Made by a program: the position numbers and the translations under genes. The notes beneath the pieces were generated by a model. It made no database searches. It was not told the DNA's origin and worked only from the letters and a program-made list of their open reading frames with translations. This document shows positions 1 through 7,073 of a stretch of DNA of 10,654 bases, in pieces (positions within the stretch are counted from its first letter, which is position 1; each line of letters begins with the position of its first letter). Source of the DNA: an uncultured Prevotellaceae bacterium (lineage in GTDB: Bacteria; Bacteroidota; Bacteroidia; Bacteroidales; Bacteroidaceae); the NCBI GenBank assembly GCA_902477365.1, contig CABSGW010000070.1, positions 1 through 10,654 on the forward strand, written 5' to 3'.

Positions 1-311
1 AGTTTAGCGATGGTGTAGGGTATTCGTGGATTGACTCCTTGAAGCGGTACACCTCTGAAATGGTTTCTGACGAACAGATGGCAAAGGCCGCTGAACGCTT
101 TCCCATCAACCCTCCTCACAACAAAGAGGAATATTTCTATCGCTGTATCTTTGAAGAACATTTCCCGTCAGAAAGTGCAGCCCGTAGTGTCCCGTCAGTT
201 TCATCGGTAGCTTGCAGTACGGCAGAGGCACTGGTTTGGGATGCTTCATTTCAAAATCAAAACGAACCCAGTGGACGTGCCATAGCGGGTATTCATAAAC
301 AAGCATATTAA
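1..311 (+). CDS. asnB: Asparagine synthetase B (glutamine-hydrolysing), 3' end only
   Basis: This is the C-terminal 102 residues of a glutamine-dependent asparagine synthetase, in frame from base 3; the 5' part lies outside the window. The enzyme makes asparagine from aspartate, ATP and glutamine-derived ammonia in the cytoplasm. The fragment belongs to the C-terminal ATP-pyrophosphatase (synthetase) domain. It opens with FSDGVGYSWIDSLK, closely matching E. coli AsnB, followed by the family tail motifs YRCIFEEHFP, PSVSSVACSTAEAL and PSGRAIAGIHKQAY, and ends at a TAA. The N-terminal glutaminase domain with its catalytic Cys cannot be seen. The stop lies 14 bases before the next gene, so the two are almost certainly co-transcribed. 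The TTG inside the fragment at 39 is an internal Leu codon, not a start. Identification is by motif recall and is confident. Confidence 0.93.
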   Translation, partial: FSDGVGYSWIDSLKRYTSEMVSDEQMAKAAERFPINPPHNKEEYFYRCIFEEHFPSESAARSVPSVSSVACSTAEALVWDASFQNQNEPSGRAIAGIHKQAY

Positions 312-325
312 CTAATAAAGACGGT

Positions 326-2155
326 ATGGAACAACTGAAACATGAATGTGGGGTAGCCATGATAAGGCTACTGAAGCCACAAGATTATTACAAGGAAAAA
401 TACGATACAGACACCTATGCGCTCGACAAACTCTATCTCTTGATGGAGAAGCAACACAACCGTGGACAGGAAGGTGCCGGCATGGCTTGTCTGAAACTCA
501 ATGCCCGGCCGGGCGAAGAGTACATGTTCCGCGAAAGGGGTGTGGGTACTGATGCTATTACGGAAGTGTTTAACAGTATCCACAAGCATACAGAGAGCTA
601 TCAGGCCGATATCTATATGGGGCATCTCCGTTATTCCACCACGGGCAAGGGGGGTATGGAATATATACATCCGTTTTTGAGGCGTAACAACTGGCGGGTG
701 AAAAACTTGGCATTATGCGGCAACTTCAACCTGACTAATACGGAAGAGGTGTTCAATCACATCGTGGCTGACGGGCAACACCCACGAAGATATGCTGACA
801 CCTATATCCTGCTGGAGCAACTAGGACACAAGCTTGATCGGGAAGTAGAACACCTCTACGCCGAATACAGCAAGGAAGGAATGAAAGGTAGCGAACTGAC
901 CTGCGCTATCGAGAAGCGTGTCGATATGGCAGACGTATTGCGCCGGGCCAGCGGATTGTGGGATGGCGGCTATGTGATATGCGGACTTACAGGAAGTGGC
1001 GAAACTTTTGCCATACGTGACCCTTGGGGTATCCGCACAGCTTTCTTCTATGCCGATGACGAGATTGTGGTGTTGGCATCCGAGCAGCCTGTGATACAAA
1101 CGGTCATGAATATAGATTCCCATTGTATCGAAGAACTGCAACCCGGGCAGGCACTCCTGATAAACAAAACCGGAGAATGGCGGTTGGAACAAATCAACCA
1201 ATCGAAAAAGAAATGCGCCTGTTCTTTTGAGCGCATCTACTTCAGCCGTGGCAGCGATGCCGACATCTATCGCGAACGTAAGCAGTTGGGGCGCAATCTT
1301 GTTCCGGCCATCCTGAAGGCGATTGACAATGATGTGGAGCATACGGTCTTTTCATACATTCCCAACACGGCCGAAGTGGCCTATTATGGTATGCTGGAAG
1401 GATTAGACGATTGGCTGAATCGGGAGAAAGCCAAACGAATTGAGTTCTCGGGGCTACATCTCAGCCACGATGAACTGGTCGGCATACTCTCCGCCCACAT
1501 ACGTCACGAGAAAGTGGCTATCAAGGACATCAAGCTCCGCACGTTTATTGCCGAGGGCGTCAGTCGCAATAACCTGGCTGCACACGTTTACGATATCACT
1601 TACGGAAGCCTCCGTCCTTATGTGGACAACCTGGTGATTATTGATGACAGCATCGTGCGTGGCACTACTCTCCGTCAGAGTATCATCGGTATACTCGACC
1701 GTCTGCATCCAAAAAAAATTGTTGTGGTGTCTTCCGCTCCCCAGATACGGTATCCCGATTTTTACGGCATAGATATGGCAAGCATGGACCAGCTGATAGC
1801 TTTTCGAGCGACAATCGGTTTGTTGAAGGAGCAGGAGTTAAAAGATGTGGTTGCCCGCCAATACCGTATGGCAAAAGAAGGTGGTGACGATGGAAGAGCG
1901 AGAACAAACTATGTAAAGGAACTGTATGCACCTTTCACGGATGAAGAGATTTCGGCGCAGATAGCCCGGATGCTTACGCCTGCCGGAACGCAATCGAAAG
2001 TAGAGATCATCTTCCAGACGTTGGAAGGTCTGCATGATGCCTGCCCTCACCATACGGGCGATTGGTATTTCAGCGGTGATTACCCTACTGCAGGAGGGAT
2101 GAAACTGCTTAATGATGCTTTTATAAGTTATATGGATAGGATTTATCAATCTTAG
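326..2155 (+). CDS. PurF-like amidophosphoribosyltransferase, long divergent form
   Basis: A 609-residue type II glutamine amidotransferase fused to a phosphoribosyltransferase, the PurF architecture (PurF makes phosphoribosylamine from PRPP and glutamine). Cys8 in HECGVAM would become the N-terminal nucleophile after loss of a short propeptide. Glutaminase motifs follow: NRGQEGAGM (45-53), MGHLRYSTTGKGG (98-110), CGNFNLTN (131-138), ADTYILLE (157-164) and RDPWGIR (231-237). The transferase half has CACSFERIYFSR (297-308) and an intact PRPP loop, IIDDSIVRGTT (438-448). Differences from ordinary PurF of about 470 residues: about 30 extra residues near 362-405; no match to the Fe-S cysteines of the B. 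subtilis type (PDFYGID where PCFYGID is usual, and no C-terminal cysteine cluster); and Phe134 in place of the oxyanion-hole Gly, although Asn133 is kept. The ATG follows asnB by 14 bases. Bacteroidota genomes usually annotate such proteins as amidophosphoribosyltransferase, but the true substrate is uncertain, so no symbol is given. Confidence 0.85.
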   Translation: MEQLKHECGVAMIRLLKPQDYYKEKYDTDTYALDKLYLLMEKQHNRGQEGAGMACLKLNARPGEEYMFRERGVGTDAITEVFNSIHKHTESYQADIYMGHLRYSTTGKGGMEYIHPFLRRNNWRVKNLALCGNFNLTNTEEVFNHIVADGQHPRRYADTYILLEQLGHKLDREVEHLYAEYSKEGMKGSELTCAIEKRVDMADVLRRASGLWDGGYVICGLTGSGETFAIRDPWGIRTAFFYADDEIVVLASEQPVIQTVMNIDSHCIEELQPGQALLINKTGEWRLEQINQSKKKCACSFERIYFSRGSDADIYRERKQLGRNLVPAILKAIDNDVEHTVFSYIPNTAEVAYYGMLEGLDDWLNREKAKRIEFSGLHLSHDELVGILSAHIRHEKVAIKDIKLRTFIAEGVSRNNLAAHVYDITYGSLRPYVDNLVIIDDSIVRGTTLRQSIIGILDRLHPKKIVVVSSAPQIRYPDFYGIDMASMDQLIAFRATIGLLKEQELKDVVARQYRMAKEGGDDGRARTNYVKELYAPFTDEEISAQIARMLTPAGTQSKVEIIFQTLEGLHDACPHHTGDWYFSGDYPTAGGMKLLNDAFISYMDRIYQS

Positions 2156-2193
2156 AAGAATATGGCAAGGCAAGGCGATAAAACAGATTGGCA

Positions 2194-3042
2194 ATGAAAA
2201 GAATAGAATTTACAAAGATGGAAGGTCTGGGTAACGACTATATCTATGTCGATACAAATCGTTTCCCGATAGCCCATCCCGAAACTTTGGCGATGGACTG
2301 GAGTCGTTATCATACAGGAATAGGAGCTGACGGCCTGGTGCTCATTGGTCGAAGTGACAAAGCTGATTTCAGTATGCGCATATTCAATGCAGATGGTAGC
2401 GAGGCTATGATGTGTGGCAATGCTTCTCGCTGCATAGGAAAATATGTGTTCGACAAGGGACTGACTTGTAAACAAGAAATTACGTTGGAAACCCTTTCAG
2501 GCATAAAAGTTCTTAGCCTGGAGGTAAAAAATCAAGAAGTGATGAATGTGACAGTGGATATGGGGGTACCGCTATTGTCCAATATCGAACAGGTGGCGAC
2601 CCATGACGGCACACTCGATAATATCATTATTGACACTCCTTTCGGAAACTTTCAATCCACATTCGTTTGTATGGGCAATCCTCATACCGTAATCTTTGTA
2701 GATGACGTTTCGTCCATTGATATTGCTTCCATCGGTGAATCCATTGAGCGTCATCCGCTTTTCCCTAAGCGAACCAATGTTGAGTTTGTACAGCAAATGG
2801 AAGACGGTAACCTGCGCATGAGGGTGTGGGAACGAGGTTCCGGCATCACCCAAGCCTGTGGCACAGGAGCCTGTGCTATAGCCGTTGCTGCTTGTATTAC
2901 AGGTCGTTCAGGTTGTGAGACAACAGTGTATATGGATGGAGGGGCTCTCCACGTCAAGTTTGACCATAACCGGGTATGGATGAAAGGTCCGGCTAAAACG
3001 GTATTTGAAGGCAAAATAGAAATAAATGATAACGAGAAATAA
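2194..3042 (+). CDS. dapF: Diaminopimelate epimerase
   Basis: DapF converts LL-diaminopimelate to meso-diaminopimelate, the precursor of lysine and peptidoglycan cross-links, by a two-base cysteine mechanism without cofactor. The 282-residue protein has the usual length and two-lobed layout. The N-terminal lobe has KMEGLGNDYIYVD (8-20) and the first catalytic Cys74 in MMCGNASRC (72-80). The C-terminal lobe has ERGSGITQACGTGACA (213-228) with the second catalytic Cys222. The ATG at 2194 is preferred because MKRIEFTKMEGLGND matches the usual family start; an in-frame TTG at 2188 would add two residues. The gene begins 38 bases after the PurF-like gene and ends 5 bases before dapL, the enzyme for the preceding step, which supports co-expression. 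Confidence 0.96.
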   Translation: MKRIEFTKMEGLGNDYIYVDTNRFPIAHPETLAMDWSRYHTGIGADGLVLIGRSDKADFSMRIFNADGSEAMMCGNASRCIGKYVFDKGLTCKQEITLETLSGIKVLSLEVKNQEVMNVTVDMGVPLLSNIEQVATHDGTLDNIIIDTPFGNFQSTFVCMGNPHTVIFVDDVSSIDIASIGESIERHPLFPKRTNVEFVQQMEDGNLRMRVWERGSGITQACGTGACAIAVAACITGRSGCETTVYMDGGALHVKFDHNRVWMKGPAKTVFEGKIEINDNEK

Positions 3043-3047
3043 ACGAT

Positions 3048-4241
3048 ATGTCACTGATAAATGAAAATTTCCTGCTGCTCTCCAAGAGCTATCTGTTTTC
3101 TGACATAGCCCGAAAGGTGAAGTCTTTTAAAGAACAAAATCCAAGTGTTCGAGTGGTAAGTCTTGGCATCGGTGATGTAACCAAGCCACTGCCGACTTCG
3201 GCCATTACTGCCATGCATAAGGCTGTAGATGAGATGGGGTATCCGGAAACCTTCCGGGGTTATGGTCCCGAACAAGGTTATGATTTCTTGAGAGAGGCAA
3301 TTGTCAAGGTCGATTTCCTCTCTCGTGGTGTGGATATTGATAAAGATGAGGTGTTCGTCAGTGATGGGGCAAAGAGCGATTGTGGCAACATTGGCGATCT
3401 GTTCAATGCAGATTGCAGAGTGGGTGTAACCGACCCTGTATATCTGGATAGTAATAGGATGGGAGGTCGTTTTGCTATAAGTTATTTCCCGGTAACGGAC
3501 GAGAATGATTTCGTTCCATCTTTGCCCGACGGGAAAACAGACTTGATGTATCTCTGCTACCCCAATAATCCCACCGGTACAGTGCTCACCTATGAACAGT
3601 TGAAAAGATGGGTGGACTATGCGCTTGAACATGGTTCAGTGATACTCTATGATGCAGCATACGAGGCCTACATCCGTCAGCCCGGTATTCCCCATTCCAT
3701 CTATGAAATAGAAGGAGCGAAGAAAGTGGCGATAGAGCTTCGCAGTTTTTCTAAAACAGCAGGATTTACAGGTGTGCGCTGTGGCTATACGATAGTGCCC
3801 AAAGAGCTGACGCTTACAGCTGGCAATGGTGAAAAGATAGAACTTAACCAGCTGTGGAACCGTCGTCAATGCACCAAATTCAATGGTGTGTCATACATCA
3901 CACAAAGGGCGGCCGAAGCCATCTATACCCCTCAAGGACAAGCTGAAATTCGTGAGATAATTGATTATTATATGGACAATGCTCTCTATATGAAGCAGGA
4001 ACTTACAAGGTTAGGCTATCATGTCTATGGAGGTCAAAATGCCCCTTATCTGTGGCTAAAGGTACCAGACGGCGAAACGTCTTGGAGTTTTTTCGATCGT
4101 ATGCTTCATGAACTGGCAATTGTCACCACTCCTGGAGTAGGGTTTGGGCCGAGTGGGGAAGGTTATGTGCGCCTTACATCGTTTGGCGGAAAGGAAGACT
4201 GCATTGAGGCTATTAAAAGAATAGAAAACTGGAAAAACTAA
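3048..4241 (+). CDS. dapL: LL-diaminopimelate aminotransferase
   Basis: A PLP-dependent class I/II aminotransferase making LL-diaminopimelate from tetrahydrodipicolinate and glutamate, the DapL shortcut known in Bacteroidota, Chlamydiae and plants. Its product is the substrate of DapF just upstream. Visible motifs: ETFRGYGPEQGYDFL (67-81), VSDGAKSDCGNIGD (104-117), YPNNPTGT (171-178, PLP-binding Asn), YDAAYEAYIR (201-210), SFSKTAGFTGVRCGY (233-247) with the Schiff-base Lys236, QLWNRRQCTKFNG (268-280), and GEGYVRLTSFG (370-380) with the probable carboxylate-binding Arg375. At 397 residues it is about 13 shorter than the roughly 410-residue Bacteroides enzymes I recall. It has VTDPVYLDSN where I expect DPVYPVYLDSN, and a shorter loop after RMGGR. 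All core catalytic motifs remain. The stop codon lies inside the left arm of the large palindrome. Confidence 0.94.
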   Translation: MSLINENFLLLSKSYLFSDIARKVKSFKEQNPSVRVVSLGIGDVTKPLPTSAITAMHKAVDEMGYPETFRGYGPEQGYDFLREAIVKVDFLSRGVDIDKDEVFVSDGAKSDCGNIGDLFNADCRVGVTDPVYLDSNRMGGRFAISYFPVTDENDFVPSLPDGKTDLMYLCYPNNPTGTVLTYEQLKRWVDYALEHGSVILYDAAYEAYIRQPGIPHSIYEIEGAKKVAIELRSFSKTAGFTGVRCGYTIVPKELTLTAGNGEKIELNQLWNRRQCTKFNGVSYITQRAAEAIYTPQGQAEIREIIDYYMDNALYMKQELTRLGYHVYGGQNAPYLWLKVPDGETSWSFFDRMLHELAIVTTPGVGFGPSGEGYVRLTSFGGKEDCIEAIKRIENWKN

Positions 4242-4306
4242 TGATTAGCCTGTTGTCGGAATTAAATATGCGCATATTTAATTCCGACAACAGGCTAATC
4301 ATTTTT
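4240..4306 (+). terminator. Perfect 64-bp palindrome with T tract, operon terminator
   Basis: Bases 4240-4271 and 4272-4303 are exact reverse complements: two 32-base arms with no unpaired centre (TATGC/GCATA in the middle). The right arm runs into five Ts at 4302-4306, as expected for Rho-independent termination. The left arm begins in the dapL TAA codon. The same hairpin preceded by A residues (4234-4238) could also stop transcription arriving from the other side. A zero-spacer perfect palindrome of this length is unusual for a plain terminator, since the innermost bases must open to form the loop. Termination is inferred from structure and position. Confidence 0.8.
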
Positions 4307-4317
4307 ATAATGGGTAT

Positions 4318-4340
4318 CGTAGTCGTTGATATCGACTACG
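4318..4340. repeat. Inverted repeat, 8-base arms
   Basis: CGTAGTCG (4318-4325) and CGACTACG (4333-4340) are exact reverse complements around a 7-base loop that contains GATATC. No T tract follows, so it does not look like an intrinsic terminator. It could be a protein-binding site or a relic of a longer structure; its function is unknown. Confidence 0.55.
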
Positions 4341-4346
4341 TGGATA

Positions 4347-4395
4347 TATCGGCTATAATTCCAATAAAAGCTGTTTATAGGGATGGTAGCCGATA
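4347..4395. repeat. Inverted repeat, 9-base arms
   Basis: TATCGGCTA (4347-4355) and TAGCCGATA (4387-4395) are exact reverse complements separated by 31 bases. A few further bases inside could pair (TCC near 4360 with GGA at 4381). The right arm ends 5 bases before the TTTG at 4401, so the structure abuts the -33 element of the next promoter and could be a regulatory site. This is an inference from position only. Confidence 0.45.
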
Positions 4396-4400
4396 GTTTA

Positions 4401-4432
4401 TTTGACTGCATTACATCCAAAGGTTATCTTTG
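4401..4432 (+). promoter_or_regulatory. Bacteroidota-type promoter (-33 TTTG, -7 TATCTTTG)
   Basis: TTTG at 4401-4404, a 20-base spacer and TATCTTTG at 4425-4432 match the Bacteroidota primary sigma consensus TTTG/TAnnTTTG at the proper distance. Transcription would start near 4440, giving a leader of about 15 bases before the ATG at 4455. It is the best-formed promoter in the window, yet it drives what looks like a truncated gene. Confidence 0.65.
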
Positions 4433-4454
4433 CATCGTTTTAAACCTCTATAAT

Positions 4455-4697
4455 ATGTACGTAACAATTTTTGCAGACATCGTATCTTCTATATCTCTCT
4501 CCCAACAAGATATGGTCAATTTGAAGCGACGTTTGGAAAAATTCTTTTCTTTGATCGAGATGCTCAATTTCGTCCGGTTGATAGGCTTTCTTTGCCAGCC
4601 TTTTAGGTCGGGATACTATTTTTTCTTGCCGAAATGTTGTCCCATTCCGTTTTCAATAGGTTGTAAGATACAAGTACCATCGGATGTTTGGGGATAA
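4455..4697 (+). pseudogene. Probable truncated gene remnant (80-codon frame)
   Basis: An 80-residue frame starting MYVTIFADIVSSISLSQQD sits a normal distance below a good promoter. Roughly the first 35 residues look like real protein: a hydrophobic strand ending in ADIVSS, then an amphipathic helix (VNLKRRLEKFFSLIE). After that the composition becomes odd, rich in Phe, Cys and Pro, and the last 80 or so bases simply read through the opposite-strand 3' end of the hydrolase gene. I have an impression of the N-terminus of a conserved Bacteroidales hypothetical protein (ADIVSS...LS start), but cannot name the family. The likeliest reading is the 5' stump of a deleted gene. A genuine small protein converging with the hydrolase is the alternative. 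Confidence 0.35.
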
Positions 4698-6880
4698 ATG
4701 ACAACTGTTTCGCCTTTTTTTAATGGAATGGTATAGGTATGCGTCTCTGTTTCTGACAACCGGATCGGCTTCTTTTTGCCAATACGGAATACAGGCTTTT
4801 CAATGTCTGTAACCACTGTACAGGGCTCACCTGCCCGACTATTGATTTGTATGTAATGGGTCTTTCCTGCTTGCCGTTGGGCGGTAACGACGAATCCGCC
4901 TTCAGCTAACCACTGGTCATAGCTGATGTTTTGCCAAGCGTCCGGTACAGCCGGAAAGATGCGTAATTTGTTTCCCCAGCTTTGCAACAACATGTCGTGA
5001 ATGGATTGTGCCGCCGATAAAGGTGTCTCTATAACCGGACCGGATTCACGATACAATGTATTCACACTGAGGTATTTGTCAAAAAGCTTATTCAGATGAT
5101 AAAGTGCATCGTTTCCTTTGCCCAATGCTGATGAAAGCGATGAGGCTCCTGTATAGGAATATCCACGTAATGCACTGGGTTTGCTCTGCCAATGGGCCAG
5201 TGAACGTTCGATTAATTCTTTGCTTCCGGCTTGTTCTATATTTATCAGGTAAAGCGGGTAGGCTGCCAAGAGGTGGGAATAATGGCGGTGAGAGAAACTG
5301 TATGGAACACCACGCCCAATAAGCATACCCGTTGTATCTTGCGGATAGGGAGTCAGATGCTGAAGAATTTCCGTCCATTTGCCGGAGAGTGAATCTTTGA
5401 TATGCAGTCGTTTCGCACTCTCCAACAGCGTTTGGCAACCCCATCTTAGTAAGGCTAAGTCGTAATTACAGTCAGGCGCTTTACCATATTCGGGAGAGTA
5501 TGTTTCGGGCAAGTGAAGATACCCGTCTTCTCTCTTATACAGAAAATGGATATAATAGTTTATGGATTGTTTTAATAGCGGATAGAGTTTCTCACGCAAT
5601 AGTTTGTCATCCATTTTGTGACGATAGACAAGCCATAGACTGTGGCAGGCCCATGTCAGGTTTCCTATTTCGGGCGTCTTGCTTATGCCCGGGATACCAA
5701 CTTCCTCGCTTTCACATACCAAGTTGGTCGATCTGGCCATTGCCAAAGAGTTGTGACGGTAAGGCGCCGGAACATTGGCTTTGAGATGCTCTGTATGGTC
5801 GTAAAGTGCATGTTCCAGTGATGCTGCAAGATCCAGGTGGTTGGAAGTATTCAAGGGCCAGTAAGTTAATTGAACATTTAAGTTCCACCAGGCATTGGGC
5901 CAAGGTGTTATGGTGAGCCATGGACCACAGTTGTCTATGAGTGAGCGGTCGGCACGGGTAGCTGAGGCCAATTTATATAATTGCGCCCAATAAAAATTTT
6001 CTTTCACTCCGTCAGGTAATGTCAGGAAACTGGCTTGGTAATAATTGTTCCACCAGGCACGGTGTGATTTTCGTAACGGCTCGAAGCCTCTTTTCGTTGC
6101 CTCCTGAAGAATCCTTCTCCCTGTTTCGGCAGCCGTGGTGTCGGGATAACTGTGGGTTGTGTTGAACCATAGTGTGCGTTCCGACGCGTCAGCTGTGGTT
6201 TCGATGTCCCAAACTGTAGCTGTGGTTCCTCCTTTAAGGAGATGGTAAACGCATTGTCCCTGTTTTGCCCCCGAAGTGACCGGCTGTGGATTTTCCTCGT
6301 AGGGAGCGAGTGTAAGCCAACTTCCAGCCGGTGTCTGTTTGTGCAGATAACGTGGACTTTGCGGATTGGGTTCAATCCATTCCAATTCATAGTTGCTTTC
6401 TTTTCCTTTGGTTTCGATACGTATGATCGAGACCATCTCATCACTGTGTACCAGGGCTGTCAGGCGTATTTCTCCTTCACTGGTGACGATGGTGGCCGAT
6501 GTTTCGGCATTCCAAATGTCCAGTTTCATGTTTCCTTTGATAATGTTTCCCACAGGATGTAATAGAAAATGTCCGGTTAGCAACCGCGGGTTTCCCAATA
6601 AGCCTTTTTCGGGGCGATGGTCGTGTACTTCGCTGTTTCCGGTTTCAAAACGTAGGGCGTTTTTGCCTGGCTCTTTGTAGATCATTAATCCTAACGTTCC
6701 ATTTCCCATATAGGCCGATTCATACCATGCCTCGGGCAGCACATTCCACGTCATAGCTTGTTTGTCCATGAATGAAGGCCAGTCAATGTTGCGTGTGAGG
6801 CTGGAAGGGATGGATGATGCTGCAAATGAAAAATTCAGCATATAAATGATGAGTGCAGTAAGGATACTTATTCTTTTCAT
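4616..6880 (-). CDS. Secreted GH95-like glycoside hydrolase
   Basis: A 754-residue protein with a signal peptide (MKRISILTALIIYMLNFSFA, probable cleavage near residue 20) and no lipobox, so probably periplasmic or exported. The layout fits the GH95/clan GH-L type: an N-terminal beta-sandwich part (about 40-290, with ESAYMGNGTLGLMIY at 54-68), an (alpha/alpha)6 barrel (about 290-640) and a small C-terminal beta domain. Shared motifs are PNAWWNLNVQLTYWP (328-342; Asn333 and Asn335 match the catalytic Asn pair), ETYSPEYG (459-466; Glu464 at the general-acid position), HRHYSHLLAAYPL (531-543) and LRIFPAVPDAW (639-649). The segment matching family IDGNFG reads IETPLS (617-622), putting Glu618 at the Asp base. 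GH95 enzymes act on alpha-L-fucosides or related alpha-galactosides; specificity here is unknown. The ATG at 6880 is chosen because the signal peptide begins there; an in-frame extension to 7003 would place 41 unlikely residues before it and cover the promoter. No SusC/SusD genes are nearby. Confidence 0.82.
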   Translation of the reverse strand: MKRISILTALIIYMLNFSFAASSIPSSLTRNIDWPSFMDKQAMTWNVLPEAWYESAYMGNGTLGLMIYKEPGKNALRFETGNSEVHDHRPEKGLLGNPRLLTGHFLLHPVGNIIKGNMKLDIWNAETSATIVTSEGEIRLTALVHSDEMVSIIRIETKGKESNYELEWIEPNPQSPRYLHKQTPAGSWLTLAPYEENPQPVTSGAKQGQCVYHLLKGGTTATVWDIETTADASERTLWFNTTHSYPDTTAAETGRRILQEATKRGFEPLRKSHRAWWNNYYQASFLTLPDGVKENFYWAQLYKLASATRADRSLIDNCGPWLTITPWPNAWWNLNVQLTYWPLNTSNHLDLAASLEHALYDHTEHLKANVPAPYRHNSLAMARSTNLVCESEEVGIPGISKTPEIGNLTWACHSLWLVYRHKMDDKLLREKLYPLLKQSINYYIHFLYKREDGYLHLPETYSPEYGKAPDCNYDLALLRWGCQTLLESAKRLHIKDSLSGKWTEILQHLTPYPQDTTGMLIGRGVPYSFSHRHYSHLLAAYPLYLINIEQAGSKELIERSLAHWQSKPSALRGYSYTGASSLSSALGKGNDALYHLNKLFDKYLSVNTLYRESGPVIETPLSAAQSIHDMLLQSWGNKLRIFPAVPDAWQNISYDQWLAEGGFVVTAQRQAGKTHYIQINSRAGEPCTVVTDIEKPVFRIGKKKPIRLSETETHTYTIPLKKGETVVIYPQTSDGTCILQPIENGMGQHFGKKK

Positions 6881-6913
6881 GTGAATATATAAACGGTTTG
6901 TTGTTGAATGGTG

Positions 6914-6921
6914 CAAAGATA
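6914..6921 (-). promoter_or_regulatory. -7 box for the GH95-like gene
   Basis: On the minus strand this reads TATCTTTG followed by CA, matching the Bacteroidota -7 element, 33 bases before the ATG at 6880. A transcript would start near 6907 with a leader of about 26 bases. I see no good TTTG at the -33 spacing, so the promoter may be weak or activator-dependent. Confidence 0.5.
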
Positions 6922-7023
6922 ACCAAACTTCCAGAATGTGGTAATGAAATGAGAAAAAACATAAGATGAGTGAAATAACACATCTCTTATTTTTTAGTAA
7001 CATGCTTCTGACAACGGTTTATG

Positions 7024-7031
7024 TACCTTTG
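7024..7031 (+). promoter_or_regulatory. -7 box for the nitroreductase gene
   Basis: TACCTTTG matches TAnnTTTG and lies 42 bases before the ATG at 7074. The -33 element is weak: no TTTG at the expected distance. The leader is A-rich (AAAAAAGAAATAAAG just before the ATG), typical of Bacteroidota translation starts. Confidence 0.5.
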
Positions 7032-7073
7032 CTCAATAAGAAACAGCGTATATAAATTAAAAAAGAAATAAAG

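Larger units (their letters stand above)
4307..4400. other. Intergenic stretch between terminator and stranded promoter
   Basis: There is no convincing gene between the dapL stop (4241) and the hydrolase stop (4616) apart from the short frame listed at 4455. This AT-rich stretch holds two imperfectly spaced inverted repeats (listed separately). I see no RNA gene, IS end or attachment site. Confidence 0.5.

Noticed and set aside
821..1342. A 173-codon open frame antisense to the PurF-like gene
   Set aside because: The sense strand has unmistakable family motifs throughout, while the antisense product has no recognisable motifs and no promoter; it is a by-product of codon usage.
2188..2193. 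TTG start for dapF two codons upstream
   Set aside because: The ATG at 2194 gives the usual family N-terminus and is the better start codon.
3051..3632. A 193-codon open frame antisense to dapL
   Set aside because: It lies wholly inside dapL, whose motifs are clear, and its product is rich in Ile, His and Cys with no family resemblance.
4383..4454. Upstream extension of the 4455 frame to the ATG at 4383
   Set aside because: That start lies upstream of the -33/-7 promoter elements, so it would not be on the transcript; the ATG at 4455 fits better.
6881..7003. Longer N-terminus for the GH95-like protein
   Set aside because: The extra 41 residues would bury a typical signal peptide inside the protein and overlap the -7 box; they read like untranslated DNA.
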